Below, one piece after another: positions 50,022 through 59,500 of a stretch of 64,000 nucleotides of DNA. Numbering within the stretch: position 1 is the first letter of the stretch; each line of letters starts with the position of its first letter. Both the position numbers and the translations under genes were made by a program. The DNA comes from Azospirillum picis (GTDB lineage Bacteria > Pseudomonadota > Alphaproteobacteria > Azospirillales > Azospirillaceae), in the NCBI RefSeq assembly GCF_017876115.1, contig NZ_JAGINO010000014.1, forward strand, positions 115,667 to 179,666, read 5' to 3'. Below the pieces are notes generated by a model. That model had not been told where the DNA came from. It saw nothing but the letters and a program-made list of their open reading frames with translations, and ran no database searches.

Positions 50022-52307
50022 ATGGACACCCTGCTGATGGACGGACTTGCCCAGGCCACGGAGCAACAGTCCGCCGCCGACCCCTGGCGCGGTTTCGCTC
50101 CGGGCGTCTGGCGCCGCTCGGTCGACGTCCGCGATTTCATCCAGCGCAACCTGACCCCCTATGAAGGCGATGCCGGCTTCGTGGCCGGTCCCACCGACCG
50201 CACCACCGCGCTGTTCGCCAAGGTCACCGACCTGCTGAAGCAGGAACGCGCCGCCAAGGGTGGCGTCCTGGACGCCGACACGGAGGTCTTCGCCTCCATC
50301 ACCTCGCACGGCGCCGGCTACATCGATCGCGACCTGGAGGTCATCGTCGGCCTGCAGACCGACAAGCCGCTGAAGCGCGCCATCATGCCGTTCGGCGGCT
50401 GGCGCATGGTCAAGACCGGCCTGGAAGCCTACGGCTTCACCCCGTCGCCCAAGCTGGAGGAGGTGTTCCCCGGCCTGCGCAAGACGCACAATGACGGCGT
50501 GTTCGACGTGTACACGCCCGAGATGCTGCGCTGCCGCAAGTCCGGCGTCATCACCGGCCTGCCCGACGCCTACGGCCGCGGCCGCATCATCGGCGACTAT
50601 CGCCGGCTGGCGCTGTACGGTGCCGATTTCCTGATCAAGGACAAGAAGGCCCAGCTCACCTCGCTGGAGGTCAGCCGGATCGACGAGGAGGTCCTGCGCC
50701 TGCGCGAGGAGATCTCCGAGCAGATCAAGGCGCTGAAGGAACTGGTCACCATGGCCGCCGCCTACGGCTTCGACGTCAAGCGGCCGGCGGCGACGGCGCG
50801 CGAGGCCGTGCAGTGGACCTATCTGGCCTATCTGGCGGCGGTCAAGGAAGCCAACGGTGCCGCGATGTCGCTGGGACGGGTGTCCAGCTTCCTCGACATC
50901 TACATCGACCGCGACCTGCGCGACGGCGTCATCACCGAGGCCGAGGCCCAGGAGATGATCGACCACTTCGTCATGAAGCTGCGTCTGGTCCGCTTCCTGC
51001 GCACGCCGGAATACGACCAGCTCTTCTCGGGCGACCCGACCTGGGTCACCGAATGCCTGGGCGGCATGGGGCTGGACGGCCGCACGCTGGTCAGCAAGAC
51101 CAACTTCCGCATGCTGCAGACCCTGCACAACCTGGGCCCGGCGCCGGAACCGAACCTGACGGTCCTGTGGTCGGAGCAGTTGCCGGAGGGCTTCAAGCGC
51201 TTCTGCGCCGATACCTCGATCAAGACCTGCTCGGTCCAGTACGAGAACGACGACCTGATGCGCGGCTATTGGGGCGACGATTACGGCATCGCCTGCTGCG
51301 TGTCGGCGATGCGCATCGGCAAGCAGATGCAGTTCTTCGGCGCACGCGCCAACCTCGCCAAGACGCTGCTCTATGCAATCAACGGCGGCAAGGACGAGGT
51401 CTCGGGCGAGCAGGTCGGCCCGGCCTACGCGCCCATCACCGGCGACGTGCTGGACTATGACGAGGTCATGGCCCGCTTCGAGCCGATGATGGAGTGGCTG
51501 GCCAAGGTCTACATGAACGCGCTGAACGCCATCCACTACATGCACGACAAGTACATGTACGAGCGGCTGGAGATGGCGCTGCACGACCGCGACATCCTGC
51601 GCACCATGGCCTGCGGCATCGCCGGCCTCAGCGTGGTGGCCGACAGCCTGTCGGCGATCAAGCACACGACCGTCAAGGTGGTGCGCGACGGGCGGGGCCT
51701 CGCCACCGACTTCGTGGTGGAAGGCGACTACCCGGCCTTCGGCAACAACGACGCGCGGGTGGACGACATCGCCATCTGGGCGGTCGAACGCTTCATGACG
51801 GCGCTGCGCAAGCAGAAGCCGTACCGCAACGCCATGCAGACCCAGTCGGTGCTGACGATCACCTCCAACGTGGTCTACGGCAAGAAGACCGGCAACACGC
51901 CGGACGGCCGCAAGGCCGGCCAGCCCTTCGCACCGGGCGCCAACCCGATGCACGGGCGCGACAAGAAGGGCGCGATCGCGTCGATGGCCAGTGTCGCCAA
52001 GCTGCCCTACGCCCATGCGCAGGACGGCATCAGCTACACCTTCACCATCGTCCCCGGCGCTCTCGGCCGGACCGAGGACGAGCGCGTGACCAATCTGGTC
52101 GGCATGCTGGACGGCTATGCCGGCCAGGGCGGGCACCACATCAACGTCAACGTCTTCGACCGCGAGACGCTGCTGCACGCCATGGACCATCCGGAGCTGT
52201 ACCCGCAGCTCACCATCCGGGTGTCCGGCTACGCGGTGAACTTCATCAAGCTGACGCGCGAGCAGCAGCTCGACGTCATCAGCCGCACCTTCCACGACAA
52301 GCACTGA
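50022..52307 (+). CDS. pflB: Formate C-acetyltransferase (pyruvate formate-lyase)
   Basis: This 761-aa glycyl-radical enzyme converts pyruvate and CoA to acetyl-CoA and formate without oxygen. The active-site cysteine pair is in DYGIACCVSAMRIGK and the radical glycine in IRVSGYAVNFIKLT near the C-terminus. Further family motifs are FGGWRMV, TGLPDAYGRGRIIGDYRR and TITSNVVYGKKTGNTPDGRK. Length is the same as E. coli PflB. The activase gene follows. HexR- and FNR-like sites upstream predict control by sugar-acid flux and oxygen. Confidence 0.96.
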   Translation: MDTLLMDGLAQATEQQSAADPWRGFAPGVWRRSVDVRDFIQRNLTPYEGDAGFVAGPTDRTTALFAKVTDLLKQERAAKGGVLDADTEVFASITSHGAGYIDRDLEVIVGLQTDKPLKRAIMPFGGWRMVKTGLEAYGFTPSPKLEEVFPGLRKTHNDGVFDVYTPEMLRCRKSGVITGLPDAYGRGRIIGDYRRLALYGADFLIKDKKAQLTSLEVSRIDEEVLRLREEISEQIKALKELVTMAAAYGFDVKRPAATAREAVQWTYLAYLAAVKEANGAAMSLGRVSSFLDIYIDRDLRDGVITEAEAQEMIDHFVMKLRLVRFLRTPEYDQLFSGDPTWVTECLGGMGLDGRTLVSKTNFRMLQTLHNLGPAPEPNLTVLWSEQLPEGFKRFCADTSIKTCSVQYENDDLMRGYWGDDYGIACCVSAMRIGKQMQFFGARANLAKTLLYAINGGKDEVSGEQVGPAYAPITGDVLDYDEVMARFEPMMEWLAKVYMNALNAIHYMHDKYMYERLEMALHDRDILRTMACGIAGLSVVADSLSAIKHTTVKVVRDGRGLATDFVVEGDYPAFGNNDARVDDIAIWAVERFMTALRKQKPYRNAMQTQSVLTITSNVVYGKKTGNTPDGRKAGQPFAPGANPMHGRDKKGAIASMASVAKLPYAHAQDGISYTFTIVPGALGRTEDERVTNLVGMLDGYAGQGGHHINVNVFDRETLLHAMDHPELYPQLTIRVSGYAVNFIKLTREQQLDVISRTFHDKH

Positions 52308-52348
52308 AGGCCGTCTGGACGCGTCGTCCAACGGCTCAGGACACCGCT

Positions 52349-52382
52349 CCGTCACCTCCGCCCCTTCGGGTGGGGGTGACGG
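52349..52382 (+). terminator. Hairpin between pflB and pflA
   Basis: CCGTCACC pairs with GGTGACGG around an inner GCCCCTTCGGGT hairpin. It lies 42 bp after the pflB stop, with no T-run, so it may attenuate or stabilise pflB mRNA and lower the amount of pflA message relative to pflB. Confidence 0.5.
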
Positions 52383-52448
52383 AACGGGCACGCGGTCCCA
52401 TGTGGACGGCAGCCGTGGACGACGGCTCTTTCAAACGGACGCCTTGTG

Positions 52449-53222
52449 ATGACCAACGCCTACCCCCCTCCCCGCCCGCCGAAGACGCTGGGACCGGTTT
52501 CCGGCTGGATCCATTCGGTCGAGACCGGCGGCACCGTCGACGGGCCGGGAATCCGCTATGTGCTGTTCATGTCGGGCTGCCCGCTGCGCTGCCTCTACTG
52601 CCACAATCCCGACACCCAGCACATGCATGACGGGACGCGGACGACCTCGACGGAAGTCCTCGAAGACATCGCACTCTATGCCGAATTCCTGAAACGGGCG
52701 CATGGCGGCCTGACGCTGAGCGGTGGCGAACCGCTGGTGCAGCCGGAATTCACCTCCGCCATCCTGCGCGGGGCGAAATCCATGGGCCTCCACACGGCGC
52801 TGGACACCTCCGGCTTCCTCGGAAACCATGCCGACGACCACCTGCTGGAGGACGTCGACCTCGTCCTGCTCGACATCAAGGCCTATACGGAAAAGACCTA
52901 TCGGCATCTGACCGGCGTGCCGCTGCGCCCGACCCTGGAGTTCGCGGAACGGCTGGCCGGACTGAACAAGCGCATCTGGCTGCGCTACGTGCTGGTCCCC
53001 GGCCTGACCGACGACGCTGCCGAAATCGATGGGCTGGCCGAATTCGTCGCCGGGTTGGGCGTGGTCGACCGCGTCGACGTGCTGCCCTTCCACAAGATGG
53101 GCGAGCACAAGTGGAAGGCGCTCGGACGCCGCTACATGCTGTCGGCCACCGAGCCGCCCTCGCGCGACCTGGTGGAGCGCGTGCGCGCGCAGTTCCAGGC
53201 GCAGGGCCTGCGGGCCGACTGA
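52449..53222 (+). CDS. pflA: Pyruvate formate-lyase-activating enzyme
   Basis: This 257-aa radical-SAM activase generates the glycyl radical on PflB. The cluster motif is SGCPLRCLYCHNPDT (CxxxCxxC). Other motifs are GGTVDGPGIRYVLFMSGC, GGLTLSGGEPLVQPEF, LDTSGF and VLLDIKAYTEKTYRHLTG. Length and order match PflA. The ATG at 52449 is immediately preceded by an in-frame GTG at 52446. It is 141 bp downstream of pflB with a hairpin between. Confidence 0.94.
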   Translation: MTNAYPPPRPPKTLGPVSGWIHSVETGGTVDGPGIRYVLFMSGCPLRCLYCHNPDTQHMHDGTRTTSTEVLEDIALYAEFLKRAHGGLTLSGGEPLVQPEFTSAILRGAKSMGLHTALDTSGFLGNHADDHLLEDVDLVLLDIKAYTEKTYRHLTGVPLRPTLEFAERLAGLNKRIWLRYVLVPGLTDDAAEIDGLAEFVAGLGVVDRVDVLPFHKMGEHKWKALGRRYMLSATEPPSRDLVERVRAQFQAQGLRAD

Positions 53223-53302
53223 CGGCCGGGCGGGCCGGGCGCCGTAAAGGGCGCCAGGAACGTCACCGGCCGACCTTCAATTCCGGCGTGATGGGCACAG
53301 CC

Positions 53303-54379
53303 TCATGATTCGGCCGCCGGCCGCGTGCTGCCGCGGATCACCAGTTCGCAATCGAGGTTGTGATGACGCGGCGGCACCCGCACGCCATCCAGCGCCGCCA
53401 GGATCTGCGAGGCGCTGAGGCGGCCGATTTCGCGCTGCGGCGGGCGGACGGTGGTCAGCGGCGGCGGGCATGAGCTGCTGAAGGGCAGATCGCCGAAACC
53501 GACCACCGCCAGATCGTCCGGAACGCGCAGGTCTCGGCGGGTCACCTCGAACAGCACGCCCAGCGCCAGCGCGTCGTTGGAGCAGACAACGCCGTCGATG
53601 TCGGAATGGCGGGTCAGGATCTCGTCGATCAGCCAGCGGCCGACCTCGGTGGTGGCGGCGTCGGGAACGGTGAAGTCGATCGGCTCGTGCAGACCGCGGC
53701 GCCTCACCTCCGCCTCATAGCCGTCGGTGCGGCTGCGCACCCGCAGGTCCTGGTGGGCGGCGGCACCGATGTAGGCGACCTTGCGGCTGCCCTGGTCGTA
53801 GAGGTGGCTGGTCTGCATGCGGCCGACCTCGAAGTGCGAGAAGCCGACGCTGATGCCGACCGCCTCGCTCTCCCCACCCGGGCCGTGGCCGGGCATGTCC
53901 CACATTTCCACCACCGGCACGCCGCAGGAGGCCAGCATGGCCCGCGTCCGCTCGGTGTGATGGAAGCCGGTCACCACCATGGCGGCGGGAGACCAGGCGA
54001 GGAAGGCGCGGATCAGGCTTTCCTCCTCCTCCGGGCTGAATTCGCTGACGCCCAGCAGCGTCTGGTAATGCGCCGCCTGGAACATGCCCTGGAGGGTGTT
54101 GTAGGTCTCGGCGAAGAAGGAGTTGAGGATCGAAGGCAGGATGACGCCGACGGTGCGGCTGCGCGCCGCCGCCAGGCTGCCTGCCACCAGGTTGGGCACA
54201 TAGCCCATCTCGTCGATGACACGGGCGATCCGTTCGGCGAGGTGGCGCGACACCGCCTCCGGACGGCGCAGATAGAGCGAGACGGTGCTGGGCGACACGT
54301 CCGCGGCGGCGGCCACGTCGGTCATCGTCACCCGCTGGGTGCCGCGGCGTGTCCGCTTCCTGGACTCGATCGTCTGCAT
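53303..54379 (-). CDS. LacI-family transcriptional regulator
   Basis: This 358-aa regulator has a LacI headpiece VTMTDVAAAADVSPSTVSLYLRRPEAVSRHLAERIARVIDEMGYVPN. It has a periplasmic-binding-protein-like sensor (VGVILPSILNSFFAETYNTLQGMFQAAHYQTLLG, GVVCSNDALALGVLFEV, LAVVGFGDLPFSSSCPPPLTTVRPPQREIG). The pattern is close to GntR/IdnR gluconate repressors. It lies downstream of uxaB and a small gene on the same strand, so it may control hexuronate or gluconate genes. AAGGAGAA precedes the ATG at 54379. An upstream in-frame extension reads as a GQ repeat and is unlikely to be translated. Confidence 0.88.
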   Translation of the reverse strand: MQTIESRKRTRRGTQRVTMTDVAAAADVSPSTVSLYLRRPEAVSRHLAERIARVIDEMGYVPNLVAGSLAAARSRTVGVILPSILNSFFAETYNTLQGMFQAAHYQTLLGVSEFSPEEEESLIRAFLAWSPAAMVVTGFHHTERTRAMLASCGVPVVEMWDMPGHGPGGESEAVGISVGFSHFEVGRMQTSHLYDQGSRKVAYIGAAAHQDLRVRSRTDGYEAEVRRRGLHEPIDFTVPDAATTEVGRWLIDEILTRHSDIDGVVCSNDALALGVLFEVTRRDLRVPDDLAVVGFGDLPFSSSCPPPLTTVRPPQREIGRLSASQILAALDGVRVPPRHHNLDCELVIRGSTRPAAES

Positions 54380-54433
54380 CGTCGTTCTCCTTGTAAAACC
54401 AAAACCACAACCAAAGCTAAAACGCCCTCGCCC

Positions 54434-54460
54434 TTGGCCCTGGCCCTGGCCCTGGCCCGG
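54434..54460. repeat. Short hexamer repeat upstream of the LacI gene
   Basis: Four near-identical copies of TTGGCC/CTGGCC occur in tandem in the 86-bp gap between the small hypothetical gene and the LacI gene. This is a short low-complexity repeat and may vary in copy number. Confidence 0.6.
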
Positions 54461-54465
54461 TGCCG

Positions 54466-54777
54466 TCAATGACGGGTCGGCTGATCGGTGAGGGCAAAGG
54501 CGGACAGGGACTGGATAGCATCGTGGACGAGCTGGTAGGCAGCTTCAATCCGTCCCAGCGCCCAATCGCATTCGGCATCGTCACCGGATCTGCGGTTTTC
54601 CTGCCGGACGGCCCGGAACAGGCTGAGCGCCTCCCTGCCGATCACCGTGTGGCTTTTCCACAGACCGCAGTCGTCCTGCAACGCCAGCGGGACGTTCAGG
54701 AAGCGGTGGCGCAGCACCGCGGCATCGAGCTCCAGATCGGCGATCCGCTTGGCCAGAAGAGGGGTCATTTCCGTCAT
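54466..54777 (-). CDS. Hypothetical protein, 103 aa
   Basis: This small helical protein (MTEMTPLLAKRIADLELDAA, ALGRIEAAYQLVHDAIQSLSAF) has no signal peptide, membrane segment or recognised family. It lies between uxaB and the LacI regulator on the same strand. A strong hairpin sits just upstream of its start. An in-frame ATG at 54768 is an alternative start. Existence is supported by gene order and codon usage; function is unknown. Confidence 0.6.
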   Translation of the reverse strand: MTEMTPLLAKRIADLELDAAVLRHRFLNVPLALQDDCGLWKSHTVIGREALSLFRAVRQENRRSGDDAECDWALGRIEAAYQLVHDAIQSLSAFALTDQPTRH

Positions 54778-54782
54778 GCCTT

Positions 54783-54812
54783 GCAGGGCGCGCCCGTGTG
54801 GGCGCGCCCTGC
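54783..54812 (-). terminator. Perfect 13-bp hairpin between uxaB and the hypothetical gene
   Basis: GCAGGGCGCGCCC and its complement flank a GTGT loop. It lies 22 bp after the uxaB stop and only 5 bp before the next start codon. It lacks a T-run. It could end most uxaB transcripts or bury the ribosome-binding site of the downstream gene. Confidence 0.6.
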
Positions 54813-54834
54813 CCCAGGGGTCACAACAGCCGGA

Positions 54835-56352
54835 TCAACCGGCGACCAGTTCCGCCATGGCGGCCTTCATGCCCTTGGCCCCGATCGCGGCGAGGCTGTC
54901 GGCAACGCGTGCCGCCAGGCCGGGGATCGCGGTCAGATCCTCCTTCCACAGGCGCGTGTCCGACAGGACCGCTTGGGTCAGCGCCCTGGCGTCGATGGTC
55001 CCGGCTGTCCCATGAGCCGCCCATGCGGCGGACATGGCGGCGATCACCTCGGCGTTGTCGCTGATCGGGTAGGACCCGGCCTCGCGCCGGCCGACATAGG
55101 CGCCGTCGACCGTGGTGCCGCGGTAGAAGCGCAGCAGCGCCGCCAGCGAGAAGGATAGGCCGGCCGGCGCCGAGCCGTTGCGGGCAACCGCGTCCTTCAG
55201 GCTGGGCAGCACGCGCACCTGCCATTTCGACACCGAGTTCAAGGTGATCGAGATCAGCTCGTGGCGGATGTAGGGGTTGCCGAAACGCTCCATGATGGTG
55301 CGGGCATAGTCCTGGCGCTCCGCCTCCGGCAGCGGCACGTAGGGGACGATCTCCTCGAACATCACGCGGTTCAGGTAGGCCGACACCGTCGGGTCGTCCA
55401 TCATCGACTTGACGGTGTCGAGCCCGGCGCAATAGGCGGCCAGCGCGCTGGCGGTGTGGGCACCGTTCAGGATGCGGACCTTGCGGGTGCGGTAGGGCTG
55501 GAGCTGGTCCGTCCACACCACGTTGAGGCCGGCCTTGTGCAGCGGCAGCTCCTCCGCCAGATGCTCCGGTCCCTCGATGACCCAGACGTGGAAAGGCTCC
55601 GCGGCGACGGCGAGCTTGTCCTCATAGCCCCACTTGGCGAAGAGCTCCGCCGCCTCGTCCTTCGGGTAGCCGGGGACGATGCGGTCGACCAGCGTGTTCA
55701 GGAAATGGTTGTGCGTCTCCACCCAGTCGGCGAAGCCGGCTTCGAGGCCCCAGCGCGCGGCATGCGCCAGGACGATCCGCTTCAGGTTGCTGCCGTTGGC
55801 CTCGATCAACTCGCAGGGCAGGAAAACCAGCCCGCTGTCGGCGGTGCCGCCCAGCGCCTTGTAGCGGGCATGGAGCAGGGCCGCGACCTTGGCCGGGAAG
55901 CTGTCCTGGCAGCGGCCGGGGCTGTAGGGTTCCTCGCGGTCGGCGATGCCGGCCTCGGTGGTGTTGGAGACGAAGAAGCGCAGCGACGGCGACGAGGCCA
56001 GCTCCATCATCCGCAGCCAGTCGGCGTAGGGATTGAGCGCCTCGGACACGCAACTGACCACACGGCGGGATTCGACCTCCTGCCCGTTCTCGATCCCGCG
56101 CAGCAGCACGGTGTAGAGGTTGTCCTGCGCCGCCAGCAGCTTGGCCACCCCCTGGTCCAGCGGCTGGGCGATCGCCACCCCGGCCCGGGTCAGCCCCTGG
56201 CCGTTGGCCACATCGACCATCCAGTCGACGAAGCCGCGCAGGAAGTTGCCGTCGCCCACCTGGAGGATGGTGACGGGCAGCGACGGGGCGCCATCGGTAT
56301 GGGCGACGTCGAGCGCGCCGCCGGCAAGCAGGTCACGGGTCAGGGAGTGCAT
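54835..56352 (-). CDS. uxaB: Tagaturonate reductase (altronate oxidoreductase)
   Basis: This 505-aa mannitol-dehydrogenase-family enzyme reduces D-tagaturonate to D-altronate with NADH in galacturonate breakdown. Family features are the N-terminal nucleotide-binding ILQVGDGNFLRGFVDWMVDVAN, the FFVSNTTEAGI segment, FLPCELIEANGSNLKRI, HNHFLNTLVDRIVPGYP and KVRILNGAHTASALAAYCAG. The chain is slightly longer than E. coli UxaB. The start at 56352 (MHSLTRDLLAGG) is preferred over the upstream ATG at 56397. An AT-rich operator lies 60-85 bp upstream. The hexuronate transporter gene is 4.8 kb away. Confidence 0.88.
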   Translation of the reverse strand: MHSLTRDLLAGGALDVAHTDGAPSLPVTILQVGDGNFLRGFVDWMVDVANGQGLTRAGVAIAQPLDQGVAKLLAAQDNLYTVLLRGIENGQEVESRRVVSCVSEALNPYADWLRMMELASSPSLRFFVSNTTEAGIADREEPYSPGRCQDSFPAKVAALLHARYKALGGTADSGLVFLPCELIEANGSNLKRIVLAHAARWGLEAGFADWVETHNHFLNTLVDRIVPGYPKDEAAELFAKWGYEDKLAVAAEPFHVWVIEGPEHLAEELPLHKAGLNVVWTDQLQPYRTRKVRILNGAHTASALAAYCAGLDTVKSMMDDPTVSAYLNRVMFEEIVPYVPLPEAERQDYARTIMERFGNPYIRHELISITLNSVSKWQVRVLPSLKDAVARNGSAPAGLSFSLAALLRFYRGTTVDGAYVGRREAGSYPISDNAEVIAAMSAAWAAHGTAGTIDARALTQAVLSDTRLWKEDLTAIPGLAARVADSLAAIGAKGMKAAMAELVAG

Positions 56353-56416
56353 GGCTGGGCATCCTCGAAGGAGCGAAGGCGGGAACCGGCGCCGCAACCG
56401 GGCGCGGTACGGTGCT

Positions 56417-56437
56417 TAAATATACTAATATATTAAT
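56417..56437 (-). promoter_or_regulatory. AT-rich operator/promoter of uxaB (shared motif, site A)
   Basis: ATACTAATATATTAAT contains the palindrome TAATATATTA. On the minus strand TTGCCT and TATATT are 18 bp apart and overlap the motif, giving a plausible promoter. The same 14-bp core recurs upstream of exuT and of a putative sRNA, so a common repressor is likely. The type resembles GntR-family operators. Confidence 0.6.
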
Positions 56438-56475
56438 CTCGGAGGCAAGGGAAAAGGCGTGCCCCGCAAGGCTTC

Positions 56476-56525
56476 GGCCGCCTTTCTTCCCCTCCCCAAG
56501 ACGGGAGAAGGGAAGAAAGGCGGCC
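56476..56525 (-). terminator. Long hairpin after nifJ
   Basis: A perfect 16-bp stem GGCCGCCTTTCTTCCC with its complement encloses an 18-nt loop. It begins 7 bp after the nifJ stop (minus strand). It has no terminal T-run but is long enough to act as a terminator or RNA stabiliser. Confidence 0.65.
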
Positions 56526-56531
56526 GGTCCG

Positions 56532-59500
56532 TCAGCTCTTGAAGCCCGCCATGTACTCGAACAGGCGGCGCTTCCGCCGCAGTTCGAGCTCCGCCTCCTC
56601 CAGCAGGGCATGGTAGCGCTGGGGATCGCTGCGCTCGACCGCGCTGAAGCGGCTTTCGCCGGCCATGAAGGCCGCCAGCCCGGAGGCCGGCGCGTTGCTG
56701 TCGAGTTCCAGGGGCGGCAGCCCGGCGGCGGCGCGGCGCGGGTCGCGCCGATAGAGCGACCAATGGCCGCTGTCGACCGCCAGCTTCTGGTGCTCCAGCC
56801 CCTGCGACAGGTCGTACCCGTGGGCGACGCAATGGCTGTAGGCCAGGACCAGCGACGGCCCCCGGTAGCTCTCGGCTTCGACCAGGGCGTTCAGCGTATG
56901 GGAGTCGCGGGCGCCGAAGGCGGTGCGGGCGACATAGACGTGGTCGTAGGCCATGGCGATCAGCCCGAGGTCCTTCTTGGCCGCCGAGCGGCCGGCGGTG
57001 GCGAACTTGGCCGAGGCGCCGAGCGGTGTCGCCTTGGACTGCTGGCCGCCGGTGTTGGAATAGACCTCGGTATCCATCACCAGGACGTTGACGTCGCGCC
57101 CGGAGGCCAGCACATGGTCGAGGCCGCCATAACCGATATCATAGGCCCAGCCGTCGCCACCGACGATCCAGACGCTCTTGCGCACCAGATAGTCGGCCAG
57201 ATCCTCCAGCCGCCGGGCCTGCGGGTCCTTCACCGCCGCAAGCTGCGCGCGCAGGGCGGCAACCCGGCCACGCTGGGCGGCGATGCCGGCCGCATCGGCC
57301 TGCGCCTCCTCCAGCAGCCCGGCCACCAAGCCGGGTTCAAGATGTGCGGACAGCAGCGCCACCAGGTCGCGCGCCTGCCCCTCCATCTGGTCGATGGCAA
57401 CCCGCAGGCCGAGGCCGAACTCGGCATTGTCCTCGAACAGGGAATTCGCCCAGGCGGGTCCGCGCCCGGCAAGGTCCGTGGTGTAGGGGGTGGTCGGCAG
57501 GTTGCCGCCGTAGATCGACGAACAGCCGGTGGCGTTCGCCATCACCATGCGGTCGCCGAAAAGCTGGGTGAGCATCTTGATGTAGGGCGTCTCGCCGCAG
57601 CCGGCGCAGGCTCCGGAGAACTCGAACAGCGGCTCCAGCAATTGGCTGTGCTTGACGGTGGCCGGAACCTGATCGCGCCCGACCGGCGGCAGGGTGCGGA
57701 AGAAGTCGAACGCCTCCTGCTCGCCGGCAAGGGCCGCGACCGGCCGCATCTCCAGCGCCCTCCGGCCGGTCCCCGCCTTGTCCTTGGCCGGACACGCCGC
57801 GGCGCAAAGGCTGCAGCCGGTGCAGTCGGCCGGAGACGCCTGCAGCCGGTAGCGGCCGCCCGGAAACTCCCGTCCCTTGTAGGGGATGGTCTCGAAGCCG
57901 TCGGGAGCGCCGGCAAGCGCCGTCTCCGGCACCACGGTGGCGCGGATGGCGGCATGGGGACAGACCAGCACGCACTTGTTGCACGCGATGCAGAGGTCGG
58001 CATTCCAGCCCGGCGCCTCGGCGGCGATGTTGCGCCGCTCATATCTGGAGGTCCCCGTCGGCCAGGTGCCGTCGACCGGGAAGGCGGAGACCGGCAGCCG
58101 GTCGCCGTGGCCGGCGATCATCATCCCCGTGACCCGGCGGACGAAGTCGGGCGCCCCGTCGGGTACGGGAGGCAGCCGGTGATGGTCAGCGTCGGTGCGG
58201 TCGGGCAGCGGAACCGCTTGCAGATGGGCGAGCGCCTGATCGACGGCGGCGATGTTGCGGGCGACCACCTCGTCACCGCGGCGGGCATAGGTCTTGCGCG
58301 CCGCCGCCTTGGTGGCGGCGATGGCATCGTCGACCGGCATCACGCCCGACAGCGCGAAGAAGCAGGTCTGCATGATCGTGTTGACGCGCCGCCCGAGCCC
58401 GACCTGGCGTGCCACGGCGCCGGCGTCGATGGCGTACAGCGAGAGCCCACGCTCGATGCAGATCGCCTGCACCTCGTGCGGCAGGGCGGTCCACACCTCC
58501 TGCGGAGTGCCGGGGGCGTTGAGCAGCACGGTGGCACCGCGGGCGGCAAGCTCCACCACCTCGACCCGCTCCATCAGCGGGAAGTGGTGGCAGGCGACGA
58601 ACTGGGCTTGGCCGATCAGGTAAGGCGCACGGATCGGCGCGGCCGAGACACGCAGGTGCGACACCGTGGTCGAGCCGGACTTCCGGCTGTCATAGACGAA
58701 GTAGGCCTGGGCATGGCCGCCGCTGTGGCGCTGGATGATCTTGATGGAATTCTTGTTGGCGCCGACCGTGCCGTCGGCGCCGAGGCCGAAGAACACCGCC
58801 CGGGTGACACCCGGCTCCTCGATGCCCCATCCGGCATCCCATGGCAGCGACAGGTGCGTGACGTCGTCGGTGATGCCGATGGTGAAGCGCCGTTTCGGCC
58901 GCTCGCGCTTCAGCTCGTCGAACACCGCCTTGGCCATGGCCGGCGTGAACTCCTTCGACGACAGGCCGTAGCGCCCCGAGATGACCATCGGCTCGAATGG
59001 CGGCTCGAATGGCGGCTCGAATGGCGGCTCGAATGGCGGCTCGAATGGCGGCTCGAATGGCGGCTCTACCGGCGGCTCCATTGCCGGCCCGGCCATCGCC
59101 CTGGTCGCGGCATCACCGCCGGCCATGCCCGTGGCCCGTCCCTCGGCGAGCGCCGCCACCACGTCAAGGTACAGCGGGTCGGCGACGGCGCCCGGCTCCT
59201 TGCAGCGGTCGAGCACGGCGATGCGCCGGACCGTCGGCGGCAGGGCGGCAAGGAAATCGGCGATGGAGAAGGGGCGGAACAGCCGGACGATCAGGCAACC
59301 GACCCGCTCGCCGGCGGCGACCAGCCTCTCGACCGCCCCGCAGCAGGTTTCCGTTCCCGACCCCATGGCGATGACGATGCGCTCGGCGCGAGGGTGGCCG
59401 ACATAGTCGAACAGGCGGTAGGCGCGACCGGTGCGCGCCGCCAGCCGGTCCATCATCTCCTGCACCATCGCCGGACAGGCGTCGTAATAGGGATTGGCGG

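Noticed and set aside
53303..54469. Longer LacI protein with an N-terminal Gly-Gln repeat
   Set aside because: The AAGGAGAA site directly precedes the start at 54379, and the extension merely translates the hexamer repeat.
58990..59085. Tandem repeats considered as a CRISPR array
   Set aside because: Units are 12 bp, contiguous and without spacers, and lie inside a coding frame.
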